Source: Synaphobranchus kaupii
Taxonomy: Eukaryota > Chordata > Actinopteri > Anguilliformes > Synaphobranchidae
Reading direction: 5' to 3'
NCBI GenBank assembly: GCA_029718625.1
Contig: CM056377.1
Location: 32,840,653 to 32,904,652, forward strand
Length of the DNA: 64,000 nucleotides
Shown: positions 15,651 through 31,300 of the stretch, piece after piece
Layout of the letters: every line of letters begins with the position of its first letter
Position numbering within the stretch: position 1 is the first letter of the stretch
Notes under the pieces: model-generated
What the model was told of the DNA's origin: nothing
The model's input: the letters and a program-made list of their open reading frames with translations, nothing else
Databases searched by the model: none
Program-made: the position numbers and the translations under genes

Positions 15651-16084
15651 GCGATGCACTAATATAAAGCTGTTAGCATTACTGTTAAGCTAACAAGACT
15701 GTAGGCTAACTATTAACAGGCTCACCTAACCAGCAAGCTAACTAGGGAGCTAACTAGCTAGCTAGCTTTGCTCAGCTTGGCACTGCACTAATACAAACTA
15801 CTAAGAGTGATCATTTAAACAAATGAATGAAAGATGGGCAGCTAAAATATTTTCAGTAAATCAAGGATTTTGTTCAATGTTATGAACTTAAATGGGGAGC
15901 TACACAATAGGTTAACTCTCTGGAAAAACGGTTAACCGTTCTGGAGAATTTTGAAATGTTAGGCAAACTGATGACATCAGTGGGCAATGATTGGTTAATA
16001 GGAATGTTGTTCCAGGAACAACAATAGTGATGTTTATCCAGGAGCATATCCTACTTGGCTAAATCACATTGTGCGTGGACAGAC

Positions 16085-19357
<3,273 letters not shown>

Positions 19358-19453
19358 CTGGATTTCCCGGGCATGGTACATAATAATGAGACCAAGCAAT
19401 ATAACAGTGGAAAGGCTGATAAGGCATTTGAGTGCGAAGGAATATGAAGATTC
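19358..19453 (-). CDS. kcnn1: SK1 channel exon 3: S2 helix
   Basis: This 96-base exon encodes residues 581-612. It has a TTTTTGCAG acceptor and a CAG/GTGAGT donor, both phase 0. The peptide starts [15 protein letters not shown] and ends [10 protein letters not shown], the complete second transmembrane helix with its short extracellular lead-in. ES(S/L)YSFALKC is the SK1 form; SK2 and SK3 have ASLYSLALKC and DSMFSLALKC. It was too short to stand out as an open frame and was found by following the homology between exons 2 and 4. Confidence 0.92.
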
Positions 19454-22400
19454 CTGCAAAAAGAGAACAAAAGAGAGAAGCAGGGTTAACAATTATAAGA
19501 GTGATAGTAGTTATAATATATTAATTAAGGCATACAGGCAGTGGACAGTTTTTCTTTTTCTCCCATTCCCACAATGTCCTCTTGTTTGATTGTAACTATA
19601 CACCTCAGTCAAACCAGGTCTCCTGTTAACTCCTGTTAATCCTATTTTCCATTATGCACTAGAACACACTGTGCAAGCTCCACACTCTTAAATGGTGCCT
19701 AAATAAATGAGCAATACTTCTTTTATTTTGGGGTGGGGGAGGGGGGAGGGGTGAGAAATCTGCATCTCACTGATTCACAGCACTCAGATCGTCCAGTGGC
19801 ACAAACAGAACAAAACAAAGCGGCCAAAACAAAGTCTGACGGTAGCGCCGTGGACCTCGGTTACACTGGGAAAACACATGTAATTGGGATGAATAACAGG
19901 GGGGACCCATGCAGCCGGGAGAGCGAATCACTGCAGCGAGCGCCGCCGCGGAGCGAGGGAGCAGCAGCTGTCTGAAGGCGGCCTGTCATCGCCGCTCTTC
20001 TCCCTGGGACAATGCGCGCTCACCCCTCACAGCATGTCAATTTATCTCAGACGAGGCTCTACGCTACGTGAGGGGACTTAATGGCCCTTTCAAAGATTTA
20101 TACTAACGATGAAAAATGCGCGTTGGTTGGCGAAACGCAAGGACAGCATAGATTGTTGTGCCCCATGCGTAGCTGTTGTGCCATCCATTGGTTAGGGACC
20201 TTGTAACTCTGAGGCCGGCTGCTGCGCTCCCCTTGAGTCAAACACAGAGCCGCTTCAGCGAGCACCCAGTGGTGCTCAGGTGTCCCAGATGGTACCGGCT
20301 AAAAAGCATTACCAACTCCAATTTGAGTTATGACACCAATATTATAAACAATGTGACTATCTGCATATCACTCTTCATATCACTGAGCGGGTTAAAACAA
20401 GGCTCAGAACTGGACCCTGCATTCCTTATACGTGAGGATACCTGTTAGCCAGCGGGCTCGATTGGGACATTTGGGGAGAGCTGGGCAGAGAGGTAAAAGG
20501 CAAGAACAGGGTGGGACGGAGTCCCTGCCACGGCCGGAAAATGGACGGAACGGACAGGCAGGAGCAGAAACGCCTTCGCGCAGTGGGAAGAAAAGCCTGT
20601 AAAAGACAGTGCCTGTTAATGCCTTAAAAACCCACATTTATCTTCTGAATGCCTCCCTCCCAGGACCCGTCTCAACTCCTCTCATTTCCATTACTGAGAG
20701 CCACTGTTTGCGCCCGTGATGAATTGGAGACGCGGATCGGTGCGGTGCGGTGCGGTGCGGTGCGGAGCGGTGCGGAGCGGAGCGGTGCGGTGCGGTTGTG
20801 GCGCGGTGCGGTGCGGTGCGGTGTGGCGCGGCGCATGGGCCATGGATCACCGGGACTTTTGGAACAGGTGCTCCAGACAGTAATGAGTGGCTGGTCTGCG
20901 CCGTGCGGAGGCCTCTCCCGCTGCAGTCACGTGCGAGCTCGTCGCGCGGGGCATGTGAAACACCCGCAACGCACTGCTCATTTGCATCTTTTGACCGATG
21001 CGCCCGGCTTAATTTCTGGCTCATGGTTACTGTCCCCTTGCTGTGAAGAAAATCACGAATACATCCTCATCCATTTGTGATGTCTGGCAGGACCATAAAT
21101 TACTATTATTTATCGTCCGACTTATTTACAACAGCCTTTCTATATTGATCAATATACTCTATGCAGAAGGGCTTAGCGGCAGCTGCTACGATGTTATGGT
21201 ATATTATACAATGTTATGGTACATATAATGTATGATCAGTGTCAGCTTCTCCTCTGGCTTTGCGTAAAGCAATCCATCACTGTCTTTTATCGGTAGCCTA
21301 TAAGTAAAGGGCAAGAGCGGGGTGAGGCTTTGCTCTTAATTATTTCCTTACTTAATTATTTACAGGGAGTTAACAAGTTCATCAACACTGAGAACCTGAT
21401 AGGTAAAATGTCCCTGGCTAGTGTGGCCTGTCCAGGACACTGTATACCACCCCTGCTTGCAATCATAGACCTCTGCAGTCTAAAATTAGGACAGTCTTGA
21501 ACTCTCTTTTAAAGGACAATTGCCGTGAGAAAAACTAAGCGTAATGGCACATATACAATTATCTAAATTACCCTTTAAATAACCTTTTTTTTACACTTAT
21601 ACATATTCATATGATGACTGAGTAAAAAGGTCATACATATATATGCATATTTATAAGAATTATATCTAATTGTGTGACATGTGGCATGAATTCTTCACGA
21701 TGCCGTGACGCTGGGCGGACATTTTTGGTGGGAAATCATCACCACGTTCCAAGCTGACCAGATTCACTAGCGTTGTCATTGTGAAAAAGTCCCTTGGGCC
21801 TGCTGTGCGATGGCAGCAGCGTAAGCGAGCGGGAAGGGGGTGGCGAGCGCGGCGTGCAGGCTGGATGGCATCGCGCTGACACGTCCCAGACGAGGCTGTA
21901 ATTGCCTCCGCAGAGCTCCAGCTGCAGGAAGCCAGGCCAGTTGAGCAGCGTGCGCTCCATACTCACTGGGGTGAGAAATGTTATTCTGCTGAGGGTAGGA
22001 AATTAACCCTCTTGCGCTGGTGCTCAGGACCCAGCTGGAGATACACAACGTCGCCTCTGGAACGGCTCCTGCTGAGGACATTCCTCACAACCCAAATCCA
22101 CGCTCGCCTATTTACACGTGCTGCAAACTCACGGTGGGACTGAGAAGTACTTTGTAAAAATTGCTGATTTCATTGGTATTACTGTTTATTTAACTTTAAA
22201 TAATAACCGTACTGAAAAGACTTGTCCTGGGGCCCTGTATCATGATATAAGGGATTAGAAAACAATGCACTTTCCTAGACGTGCAGCACAAAAAAATATG
22301 TGTAGTATATCATCCTTCTGGCTATGTTCGCAGCATTTTTGCTATTTTCCATTCCCAAGGTCATACTTTGCTTATACACAAAAAAGGTATACATTTCTTC

Positions 22401-23293
22401 CCCGTAAGACGATGACAAGTAAAGCAATGAATCCATCTGAGACCGTTAAAGACGGCTTTGTCACAGAATTCTCTTCCCTGATAAGAATGTCTAGTTTCTG
22501 AGCCCCATGGAAAGCACCAAAAAGGCAAATATTCTTTTTTGATTAAAGATTTTGAGATGGAGAAGAATCATCACTGCTTTTGTTTTATTAAAATTGGGGA
22601 CCCCCAAAGCTGGAGACCACACTGCAATTTGTACTAGGTGGGTCCCCTGTATTGTTACTTAGTTAATGTGACCCATTTCCTGTCAGGTAAGACATTCAAC
22701 CATTCCTTAAGTATTAGTGCATTTCTCCTGTAGTTACCTTGGTAGTGGAATGATTTTGTTTATTTATTCACTCAATACTCCAACCCATCACACTAAACAT
22801 TCACCATTCAAAATCCCATATGAATCTCATACACTACGCCATTTTACAGCACCTGACAATCTGTAATCAATAACAATGTCCAGTGATTTAGGGGAATAAA
22901 AGTGGATCGTTTCCATCACCAGTGAGATGAATTCTCATGTTCAGAACATTGTTCAAATATATATCAGTCTATCAGGGTCCCCTGTAGAATAACTACAGCC
23001 AAGAGTCAAACACGACTTAGACTGCCTAAGATTTAAGGTTTGAATGAATATATTCTGAAACAGAATGGATCTTTTTATGTATGTTCCTTGCAGAATACAA
23101 GTCAGGTGTGATCTATTAAAAATGACAATTTGACATTCTTTGTCATGTGTGATTCTAATAAAATTGTATAGTATGAATAAAACAAATATTCATGCAAATT
23201 CTTATTATCTGTCTCAGCCATTTTCACTAAAGCTTACAGGATTATCAACATTCAAGCGAAGAACCTGTCCCATCCACAACACTTATTTCCTAC
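19454..23293. other. kcnn1 intron 2 with CpG-rich core
   Basis: This intron lies between the S1 exon and the S2 exon. The stretches at about 19850-20030, 20500-20960 and 21780-21960 are far richer in CpG than any other intronic sequence in the window. They also hold the GGTGC pentamer repeat. No exon could be confirmed: open frames here do not end in a phase-0 donor that would join exon 3. The rest of the intron is ordinary AT-rich sequence. Confidence 0.5.
20738..20833 (+). repeat. GGTGC/GGAGC pentanucleotide repeat
   Basis: About nineteen five-base units, mostly GGTGC with some GGAGC and GGCGC, at very high GC within the CpG-rich part of intron 2. The overlapping open frames on both strands (for example 20638-21024 minus) only reflect this repeat. 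Confidence 0.9.
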
Positions 23294-23743
23294 CTTAGTG
23301 TAAACCCCCCAGGAGAGCTCTGTCTCGGTCACCATGACAACGATGCCGAACATCCCAAAGATCAAGGCGTAGTCGCTTAATCGCTTCCGCTTCTCAAAGA
23401 GCGCCCTCCGATGGCCCAACCTGTAGCCGATGTCCTTGTTCTTCTTCTGTGGCGCGTTGCCCCCCTCCCTGGTCAGGCTTTCGCTGGACGCCTTGCTGGG
23501 GTCCTCGCCGTTGCCCTTGGAGACCACCACCTCCAGGCCGGAGCTGTGCAGGGTCTGGAGGGGCTGGGTCTCTGAGTCGAGCTCTGCAAGGTTGCGCCGC
23601 GACGCACCCAGGCTGCCCAGGGGTCTCACCACACCCCCATTGTACTTGCAGCTGTTCATGGCTATCTCAGGGAATGGGTAACTGCTCTCTGAGAGGGAGG
23701 GCTTGGATCCAGCATGGCTTAGCTTCTTGGGCTCAGCATTTAC
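23294..23743 (-). CDS. kcnn1: SK1 channel exon 2: conserved N-terminus and S1 helix
   Basis: This exon encodes residues 431-580. The acceptor is TGTCTGTAG before GTAAATGCT and the donor is ACTAAG before GTAGGA; both are phase 0. An internal methionine at residue 459 (23659) begins [15 protein letters not shown], which lines up with the start of mammalian SK1 (MNSHSYNGS), so it may be a second translation start. Ahead of it the exon reads PFPEIAM, resembling SK3 (PFTEIAM). The middle is variable and hydrophilic. The end is the SK hallmark [20 protein letters not shown], then S1 (about residues 554-575) and [22 protein letters not shown] is the SK1 form; SK2 reads ELSWGAYDK. The basic segment before S1 is cytoplasmic. 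Confidence 0.93.
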
Positions 23744-24251
23744 CTACAGACAAGAGAGGAAAATGACAGTTATTTTGTCCTGCAATTTATGGATATGTGC
23801 TGTTATATATACTGCATACCAAGATTCAGTTTTAGTCGTAATCTTGAATATTATTTAATTGTTTTATTTAACTCCAACGGACAAACAGATATTCCATCCA
23901 CTTTGTCATGTTCAACTTGCGTAAAATTATTTGGAATTTGTACTGATGTACGCTAAAGCAAAAGGTCATAATTCCTTGAAGACATATTACCAGGCAACCC
24001 ACAAACAGGCGCAGCAACAGGAGTCCTAGGGAATACAAGACACCAAGAAGCAACAGGATGAATAATGCATCTTAAGCAAACCAAAAATGAGTACGTCACA
24101 TTTTAGAACATGGGATATAGCATACATGAAATGTACAAATAATATGAAAAGAAGAAATGAGATCAGAAACACTCAGTCTTCATAAACTCTGCTGTAATTG
24201 TCTTATCTTTTACCATAATGTACAGTTAACACTTAATTCCATCAGCTATGC

Positions 24252-24375
24252 TACCAAGTATCCTGCTCTTGCTGAATGGCTGACGCTAAGCAGGTTTGGG
24301 CACAGCTAATACTTGGATAGGAGAGCTCGGTGTTGGTGAGGCCATCCACCCACAGGACTGTAGGAGACGATGTCT
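24252..24375 (+). repeat. 5S rRNA-like repeat, probable SINE fragment
   Basis: The core GACGCTAAGCAGGTTTGGGC followed by TAATACTTGGATAGGAGAGC resembles the internal promoter half of vertebrate 5S rRNA (GAAGCTAAGCAGG ... TTAGTACTTGGATGGGAGAC), covering the A box and C box. The rest of the 5S gene is absent, and the following GTGTTGGTGAGGCC is not 5S. It is therefore not a functional 5S gene. A 5S-derived (SINE3-type) element fragment is the best reading. Confidence 0.5.
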
Positions 24376-25046
24376 TGCGTGAGACTTTTTGGCAAATTAA
24401 GGAGAAGGTTTAATTTACTAATCTTACTCAGTTAACAAATGCAAACTTGTTTAAGGACAGTCTATAATTTAAGTAGCAACTGATGTAGACGATAAAAGAT
24501 TCTAGAATTTGAGCTCTGTAAACAAAGGTAGGGCTATATCAGTGATAGAAGGATTACAAACATAGACTAGCATGATACAAATGACTGTATTGTCCTTCAA
24601 GGTAACATGACTGATGGTTTTTTCAGTTATCCTTTGCATGTTTAATATAGATTGTTCATTAAAATAATTTTTCCTGTCTGGTTTCAGCTGATTTTGTTTT
24701 ACTCGATTATATACAACATGCTGAAGAAACTATTAATTTTACCAGTCAAACAAGCAAAAAACAATACTGGCAAGCCTAAATACATACTAGATGTAGGTAC
24801 AGCCCTTATTTAAGAAAATATATAGCATAAAATTACATAATAAATACCGCATCTTAAAAATTCATAATGCATGTAACATAATGTCCTTAAAATATGATCT
24901 TTGTGCATAGCCAATGTATCTTGGAGCTGGATAATATATGACTCTGTTCCTTCTCATTACCACATAGAGAGGATGTACATTCTTCCCTTCATCTTAGCTG
25001 AGAAGGAGATGAAGTGTGCAGCTATGTACAGTACCTGCACGAGGGC

Positions 25047-25048
<2 letters not shown>

Positions 25049-25091
<43 letters not shown>
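25049..25091 (+). repeat. GT microsatellite
   Basis: An uninterrupted (GT)n tract of 43 bases followed by imperfect GT/GC copies to about 25125. Confidence 0.95.
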
Positions 25092-25096
<5 letters not shown>

Positions 25097-28000
25097 GCTT
25101 GTGCTTGTGTGTGCGTGTGTGTCTGTCTGTGGGTACATGAGTGAGTGTGCGTGCTGCTGTGTATGGATCAGCCTGAAGCCTATAGATGCACTAATACAAG
25201 CTGAATCTGAGAGAGGTGGAAAGCATCAGTCATTTCATCACTGGCTGAAGCAGCTGTGCTTATCACTTATCACTTGTGAATATGCAGCACACATGCTACA
25301 TGAATGCTTGTTCTTATACCCTTGTATTATATATCGGTTTGTCTTTTTTTAGTTGTTTCAGCCCGAGAACAACAAAGCCACTGCATGCTGTAATGAGACT
25401 GTTTGGGGAATGAGAGATGTGAGAGGTAATATCCTGATAGATTGAGCTGGTTCTGTCTCCCAATAAGCCCCACCATATATTTATTTCTCAGAAATAGCTT
25501 CTGAAATATTCTTAGACTGGCATGGAAAAAGTGGGTGACACTTACTTATAAATATAACATCCCTAATACAGAACATTACCATGTTTCTCCGAGGCTGCTC
25601 TGACAACATTTAATATATGACAGCCCATGCATGATTCTCCAATGAATGGGAGGGGCAGTTGCTCCCAGGGCAAGTTTGCATCTGCAGGCATGACAGACTC
25701 CTCTACCCAATACAGCACAGAATGAACACCTTAATAATGGGTTGCGAAGGAACAGAAATAGGTTTGCATTATGGTTAGACATTAAGTATAGGCTACGTCT
25801 AACATTATATATTGCATGTGAACACATAATCCAAATATGCCACGATACATTATGTCCATGAAAAATCTGCTTACTTTTCCCTGATAAAATAATCTTCCAC
25901 AATAAATCTGCTAACTTCAGTACAGGATGTCACATAGTCATATTGCATCCACCAGTTTCCCGCACATTGGAAAACACGAATACAGCAATAATCAATAAAT
26001 TTTCAGTATTACCTAACTAACCAACCAACTCAGGTTTTAATTTAAGAAACAAGACTAGGCAAGCCTAGCTCAGCCCAGGCACCTGTATGCAGCCAGTGGG
26101 GAACATTTGACAAGGCACGGTGGGTATTGTTATGTATGGAAGCATATCCGCACCAAAATTCAAATGAAAACTCAAAATGCAAAATGAAAATGCAAAATGT
26201 CAAAGCTGCCCATCAAGGCGGGGCCTTAAAGAAAGGGGCGTTACAGGGGACCATTCAAACCACTGAATTTATGATTCAACTTCAATGGTCGTCTGTGAAT
26301 GATTTCGGTTGTCAGGCAGTTCCCACAACTTAGCCTACCAGGCTCGATAGCGACATTTCCTAGTTCTCTGCGTTTGGGGATTATATGCTAAATGCTAAAA
26401 ACAAGAAAGGAAACAAGGTAGCCTAAAAGTTACGATGAGCCTAGCCAGCCTGTTGTTAACTAACTTAACCTTAACAGCAGGGGGCACTTGCCGTAAGAGG
26501 CAATAGATTTCCGTTCACCGGTTGGCCTTAGACAGGGCTGTGTGATAAACCAACATTGGGCTATTGCTTAGCCTATGTTCCATGTCACTAAAATAAAATA
26601 GGCAGACTATCAATAAAAGAAGTGCTTATGTCTCTAATGTTGTCTGAGTGGTAGACCTATTTAAATTAAAATTATTCTGTAGCCTATGTTCTTAAAAGAC
26701 TGAGCATAATGTCACTGTGTCAATACTGACATGGATTATTTTTACATTCTCTCAATAACCACGTAGCCTATTTAAATTGAACAAATTTAAATTTTGTGTA
26801 GGCTAGGCTACAACCATGACCAGTAAATATCTAGGGCTACAACAGGAAAATCAGCGTCACAGAGGCTACCCGCCTCATCTTACATTGTTGAGATCTGGAA
26901 AGCTCCAGTGACGTTAGCCTACCTACTAGCCTACCAAAGAGGGTGGATTGTGTTTTAGGCTAGGCTATATGATATAACGTTATAATAAAATTAAAATAAA
27001 ATTTAAAAAAATGGTGTAAATGTCCATTTGTTTTAAAATGCGGCTAATGTTGCATAATGACTTGGCTAAATATAGATTATTACAATAGCCGAGGCTACAG
27101 GTAAAATTTCCAAGGTTGATGGGCCTGTGAGTAGGGAGATCAGAGTCGGTTGTGTTGTGCCCTGGGATCATTTCCCCATTGTTTTAACCAAATGAAAATG
27201 AAGCTGAATTGCTGTCATAAGTCTTTTACTGCCATCTGCTGGGCAAAGACATGAATGACAGTCTACACAACATAGCCTATGTGGAAAACAATGTCACAAT
27301 GTGCAAAAACATTGTAAGTGGTTTTGACTTTCATGGCTGTGTTGATATGTACATTCAAATTCGACTTATTTGGACTTTAATATTATTATTTTATTTTATT
27401 TTTTCTCTCGGACTGTTTTGTTATAAAGCAAATTCAGCTATGCTGTTGTGATATGAAACAATCTGTTTTAAACAATGTATAATGTGAACATTCAAATTTG
27501 ATTTGGGAATTGGGGCGGGACCTTGATAAGCAGTTTCCCGTATCCCTTTTCGGCAGGTACTGTGTTTGTTCAGGGCATATTACAGAAATTGTGATGAAGT
27601 GTGACTATATGCGTGCCGAAATAAATAAATAAATAAGGAATATGCCTACACAATTTTTTTTAAATTATATTTTTTATTTAATTAGCCTATAGCCTACACC
27701 ATAAAAAATAATCCACCGTCTTTGGTAGGCTATAGGCTCAGGCTGTGTCTCGTTCCAATCATTGTCTCAGGCTTTCTGTGGACTACGTTACCTTTGAGTC
27801 TTCACATAGCCTTAGGGTAAGGCTATCTAAAAGAAAACAATAATTAATAGAAATCCTGGTGCAAATGCCCACGGTAAAACTGGTAGCATATTTTTCAGGC
27901 ATAGCCTGCCATGAATAGCTGGCATCCGGTTGCTGTTCACTTTAATGACCATAAACATTCCATCTTTGAATTCAAATTTTGTGGTATTGAAAAAATAAAA

Positions 28001-28399
28001 ATGCCCACTAGGGGAGGGAATAGGCTACTGATTGACTATTAAATCAGAGGGAGACTTTTTGGAATTGTTACATTACAAACACTCACCCCTAGGCGATTGA
28101 ATGATGAATTGCTGTTCAATGTAATGTTGGTTTTCTTATCAGCTTACTAGCCTACTTATTAATTGGCCAGTCTTTATGACGCCTTTTGGCTGAAACCTTG
28201 TTGACTGTCTTGTTGCTGTTTTTCTTATTAAAGGGTAACAAAGCACTAAAACAACTTATTTTAGATGATAACTGATACATTTGGTACAAGTATTACTGAT
28301 TGATCCTGGCCTAAATCTTGACAAATTACTGCAGTCAGCGCAAAAAAGTGTAAACTTTAAGAATCTGACTCAAAAGTGTCTCTAGTGGTAAAACGTTAG

Positions 28400-31300
28400 G
28401 TACTGCACGTCCAGTCTGTTCATTGGCCAGAAATTTCCTCCAGCTGACGTATTCCTCCCAGTGACGAAATTGAAATACGTACAGCTATGCCCTGAAGGGT
28501 TGGAGCTATGCCCCAGCTATAAAACTGAATCTCAGCGGTTGATCTGCATGCCGGTTGATCTGCATGCCGTGGACGGGGAGAGGAGATAGGAGAGAGAGAG
28601 CGAGCGATATATAAATAGCTAGCTTACAATTTAGCTTTTTTGAATATTCTATCGTATAGTAACCTATTTTTGGTATATTTTTTATAGTTAGCTTGATAGT
28701 AAGCCTACCTTGATTTTTGATAGTTTGTTTTTCAAGTCTAGGTTATAGCTTGCTAGTTTATTTATTTTTTTTAATATATAGTTTATTAAAAATAATTGGC
28801 ATGGGTGACTATTTGTACAGCGTGTGATTTGTTGTTTACTGGCCGCATCATTATAAGCCCAAACGAGGCTATGCCTGCTACATTATCCACGATGCTTCTG
28901 CCTCGGCAGCGGCTAGCTTGCTGGGGCGTGGTTTGATACCTGGAGCTCAGCCCCTATATTATTACCTTATCGCGCCCAGATTTCTGCATTTTTCGAATTT
29001 CTAAAGGGGGCGGGGTCTAGCTAAACCAGTGTGTTTTTGCCCAATTGATCAAATTGTAGCGACGAATCTATCTTGCCCACCTGTTACCTGTGGCGTTTCA
29101 ACTAGGTCCGCTTTGGGTGAATAAGTACCGCTTCTGGACATGGGGGTCGAGTTCAAGTAATACGTTGTTGTTGTAACGTCTCACGGTGCTAATAAAGAAG
29201 ATGGATATAGAGCTCCGTAGTCCCGCCCCCTCCTATACCTGGCTGGTCTCGGAAGACTGCCGGAAGCCATTACCTGCCCCCACTTCGGGATCTTTCAGTC
29301 ACCCTTATGATGATATTATGGCATTGTATGGACCAAACTTTGACATATATGTGATGCAAAGTCCATTATATACTCACCACCGCATTCAAATTTAAATCAT
29401 AATTAACGGAGTTTGAGAAAACATAACTACACTACCCAGAATCCCCGGTCATACATCGCCCGGCTCCCGCATTTGCTAGTACGCAGTAGCTACCGGCCAC
29501 TGCTAGCGAAAATGGCTATCACTCGGTCTGCTCTTGTAACATATTATGGAAATAGCTACCAGCCAAAGAAGTAGCTACCAGCCGCTCTGCTAGCGAAAAT
29601 GGCTATCACTTTGTCTTATTATGAAAGTGAAACTAAGAGTATCACCATGTGCGAGAATCACTATCAGTCTGGCCATATCGAAAGTGTCAGCTTTATGGCT
29701 TTCACTCCAGCAGTGGTGGTGAGCGAGTAGCCCGGATGTTGTAGTCGTTTTAGTTTTTTTGAAAACATGTTTGATGTTTATTTGTTCGACATAATTTCAA
29801 ATTACCAATTTTATAAATTATTTTAAAATGTGACAACCCCTCTCTTGGGTGTTTTGAACGTCTAGCTGCCTGAATATAGTAGAAAAAAAACATTCAGTCC
29901 ATTGACTCCCATTATATTTTTTTCCGAAAAGTGGAACCAGACGTTCGTCACCAAAGTGGGCGGGACCACGGAGCTTTATTGTTCAAGATCTGCCTGGTCT
30001 GTCATTTCCTGCGCTCGTCGACGTTGCTACCATTCTACGAACAGGAGGCTAAATGCTTTGAATTGCTGTTTATTTATTTATTCGCCACTCAACAGGTCGT
30101 GTATTTGCTCACAGTCAAACAAGTTTTTTTATTTGCTCAAAACCGATAAAATATTGATTGTTAATACATGACCTACTAAGCAGTCCATGGTAATCGGCAA
30201 GGTATGAAAGCTAATTATGTCATTCATTCAATGAACTGGAGATTTAAAAGTATCACCCCTCCCACTGCTGAAACAATAGGCCTATTCACTGGGCGCTAAC
30301 GCCTACGAGAAAGATTATACATTTCAGCCCATTGACCTGCATCTTTAAACATATCCACAGGTGTCCACAAACATTATATAATTTTCGCTTTAAAAGCACT
30401 TCAACTTTCGTTTTTCATAATGAAATGCTTTTATATCGGCCAACATACTGATACTGAATGATAAACATATATAATTAAAACTTACGGTTGTAGTTAGCTG
30501 TTTTAGCTATGTTTTCTAGCAAATGCACACTGGGTACCTAAACATGCGGACCCAATTGGAATAAAAAAATCTTATAACTTCTTCTGTGGGGTGCAGAAAA
30601 AAAATCTGTCCCTAGAGAGTAATTAGTTCAGTGTGAAGACATTTTATAATTTAAAAGAACTGTCCAAAATAGTATAATTTGGCCTGGGTAATTTCGTAGT
30701 TTTTAATGGACTTCAATGGGGAAATTTGCTTTTTGGCACCAGAGGCTGCAATACCTCCGGTGACCACTGGAGTTTGCGAGCCATATCAATCCCTGCGTTG
30801 CAATGGGGCAAAAGTAGTTTGGCCTTCAAAACCCATAATAAATCTCCTTTTTGAAAACTGGAAACTCACAGTACACTGACTCATGCGTCTATTCGTGTGT
30901 GTTTTGAATAACAGTAATATTACGTTTTACTTGGAACTACTTCTTGCAATTGCCACAGTAGATCTCAAGCATTTGTAAACTTCTGCACTAGATTTCCGGA
31001 GAGCAGAAAGTTGTAGTACGGCAGCAGCCCCATAGAAGAAGACAAGCTCAGTTTTTGTCAGCTAGATTCTCTTTTATTCCGACGTGGATGTAGCCAAGAG
31101 AATGGATTTGTGTAAGTGCAGAATTAATAGGTTAATGACAGAATGGTTTGCGACCCATATTTCGGTAGAACACACAGTATAAAGAAATGTCTGAGTATAG
31201 TGTGCTTTTCCAGTTTTTGAAAAGGAGACTTATCACGGTTTTTGAAGGCCAAACTACTTGCCCCATTGGACCGTGTTTAAACCAACTGAGAAGCTGCCAC

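Larger units (their letters stand above)
13506..16074. mobile_element. 2.6 kb foldback (Mutator-like?) transposon with inverted 50-bp arrays
   Basis: The element is bounded by a perfect 10-base direct repeat, GTGGACAGAC, at 13496-13505 and 16075-16084. Its ends are inverted: left GGATAACGTGATTTACCCAA, right (reversed) GCACAATGTGATTTAGCCAA. The similarity continues inward for about 150 bases through matching TTGTTCCTGGAACAACATTCC and AACCAATCATTGCCC segments. Further inside, the left arm has about twelve copies of a 50-base tandem repeat and the right arm about eight inverted copies. A GCTAACTAGCTAGC-type block is also mirrored. There is no transposase reading frame, so the element is non-autonomous. 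A 9-11 bp target duplication and long foldback arms suit Mutator-like elements, but the superfamily is inferred. Confidence 0.75.
23744..28399. other. kcnn1 intron 1, exon-2-proximal part
   Basis: AT-rich intron holding the 5S-like repeat and a GT microsatellite (25049-25091). From about 26380 to 27900 the sequence is dense in TAGCCTA/TAGGCTA motifs, a texture typical of old transposon sequence in some fish, but no termini could be defined. No gene is seen. Confidence 0.5.

Noticed and set aside
20638..21080. Open frames on both strands with His/Arg/Ala-rich repeats
   Set aside because: They arise from the GGTGC pentamer repeat.
21739..22081. Open frames starting with ATG at 21966 or 22081, considered as an alternative first exon joining exon 3
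   Set aside because: No consensus donor in phase 0 was found before the stop codons.
23430..23766. Plus-strand open frames opposite exon 2
   Set aside because: Antisense shadows of the GC-rich channel exon.
24280..24330. Functional 5S rRNA gene
   Set aside because: Only the internal promoter half is present; the 5' half and terminator do not match.
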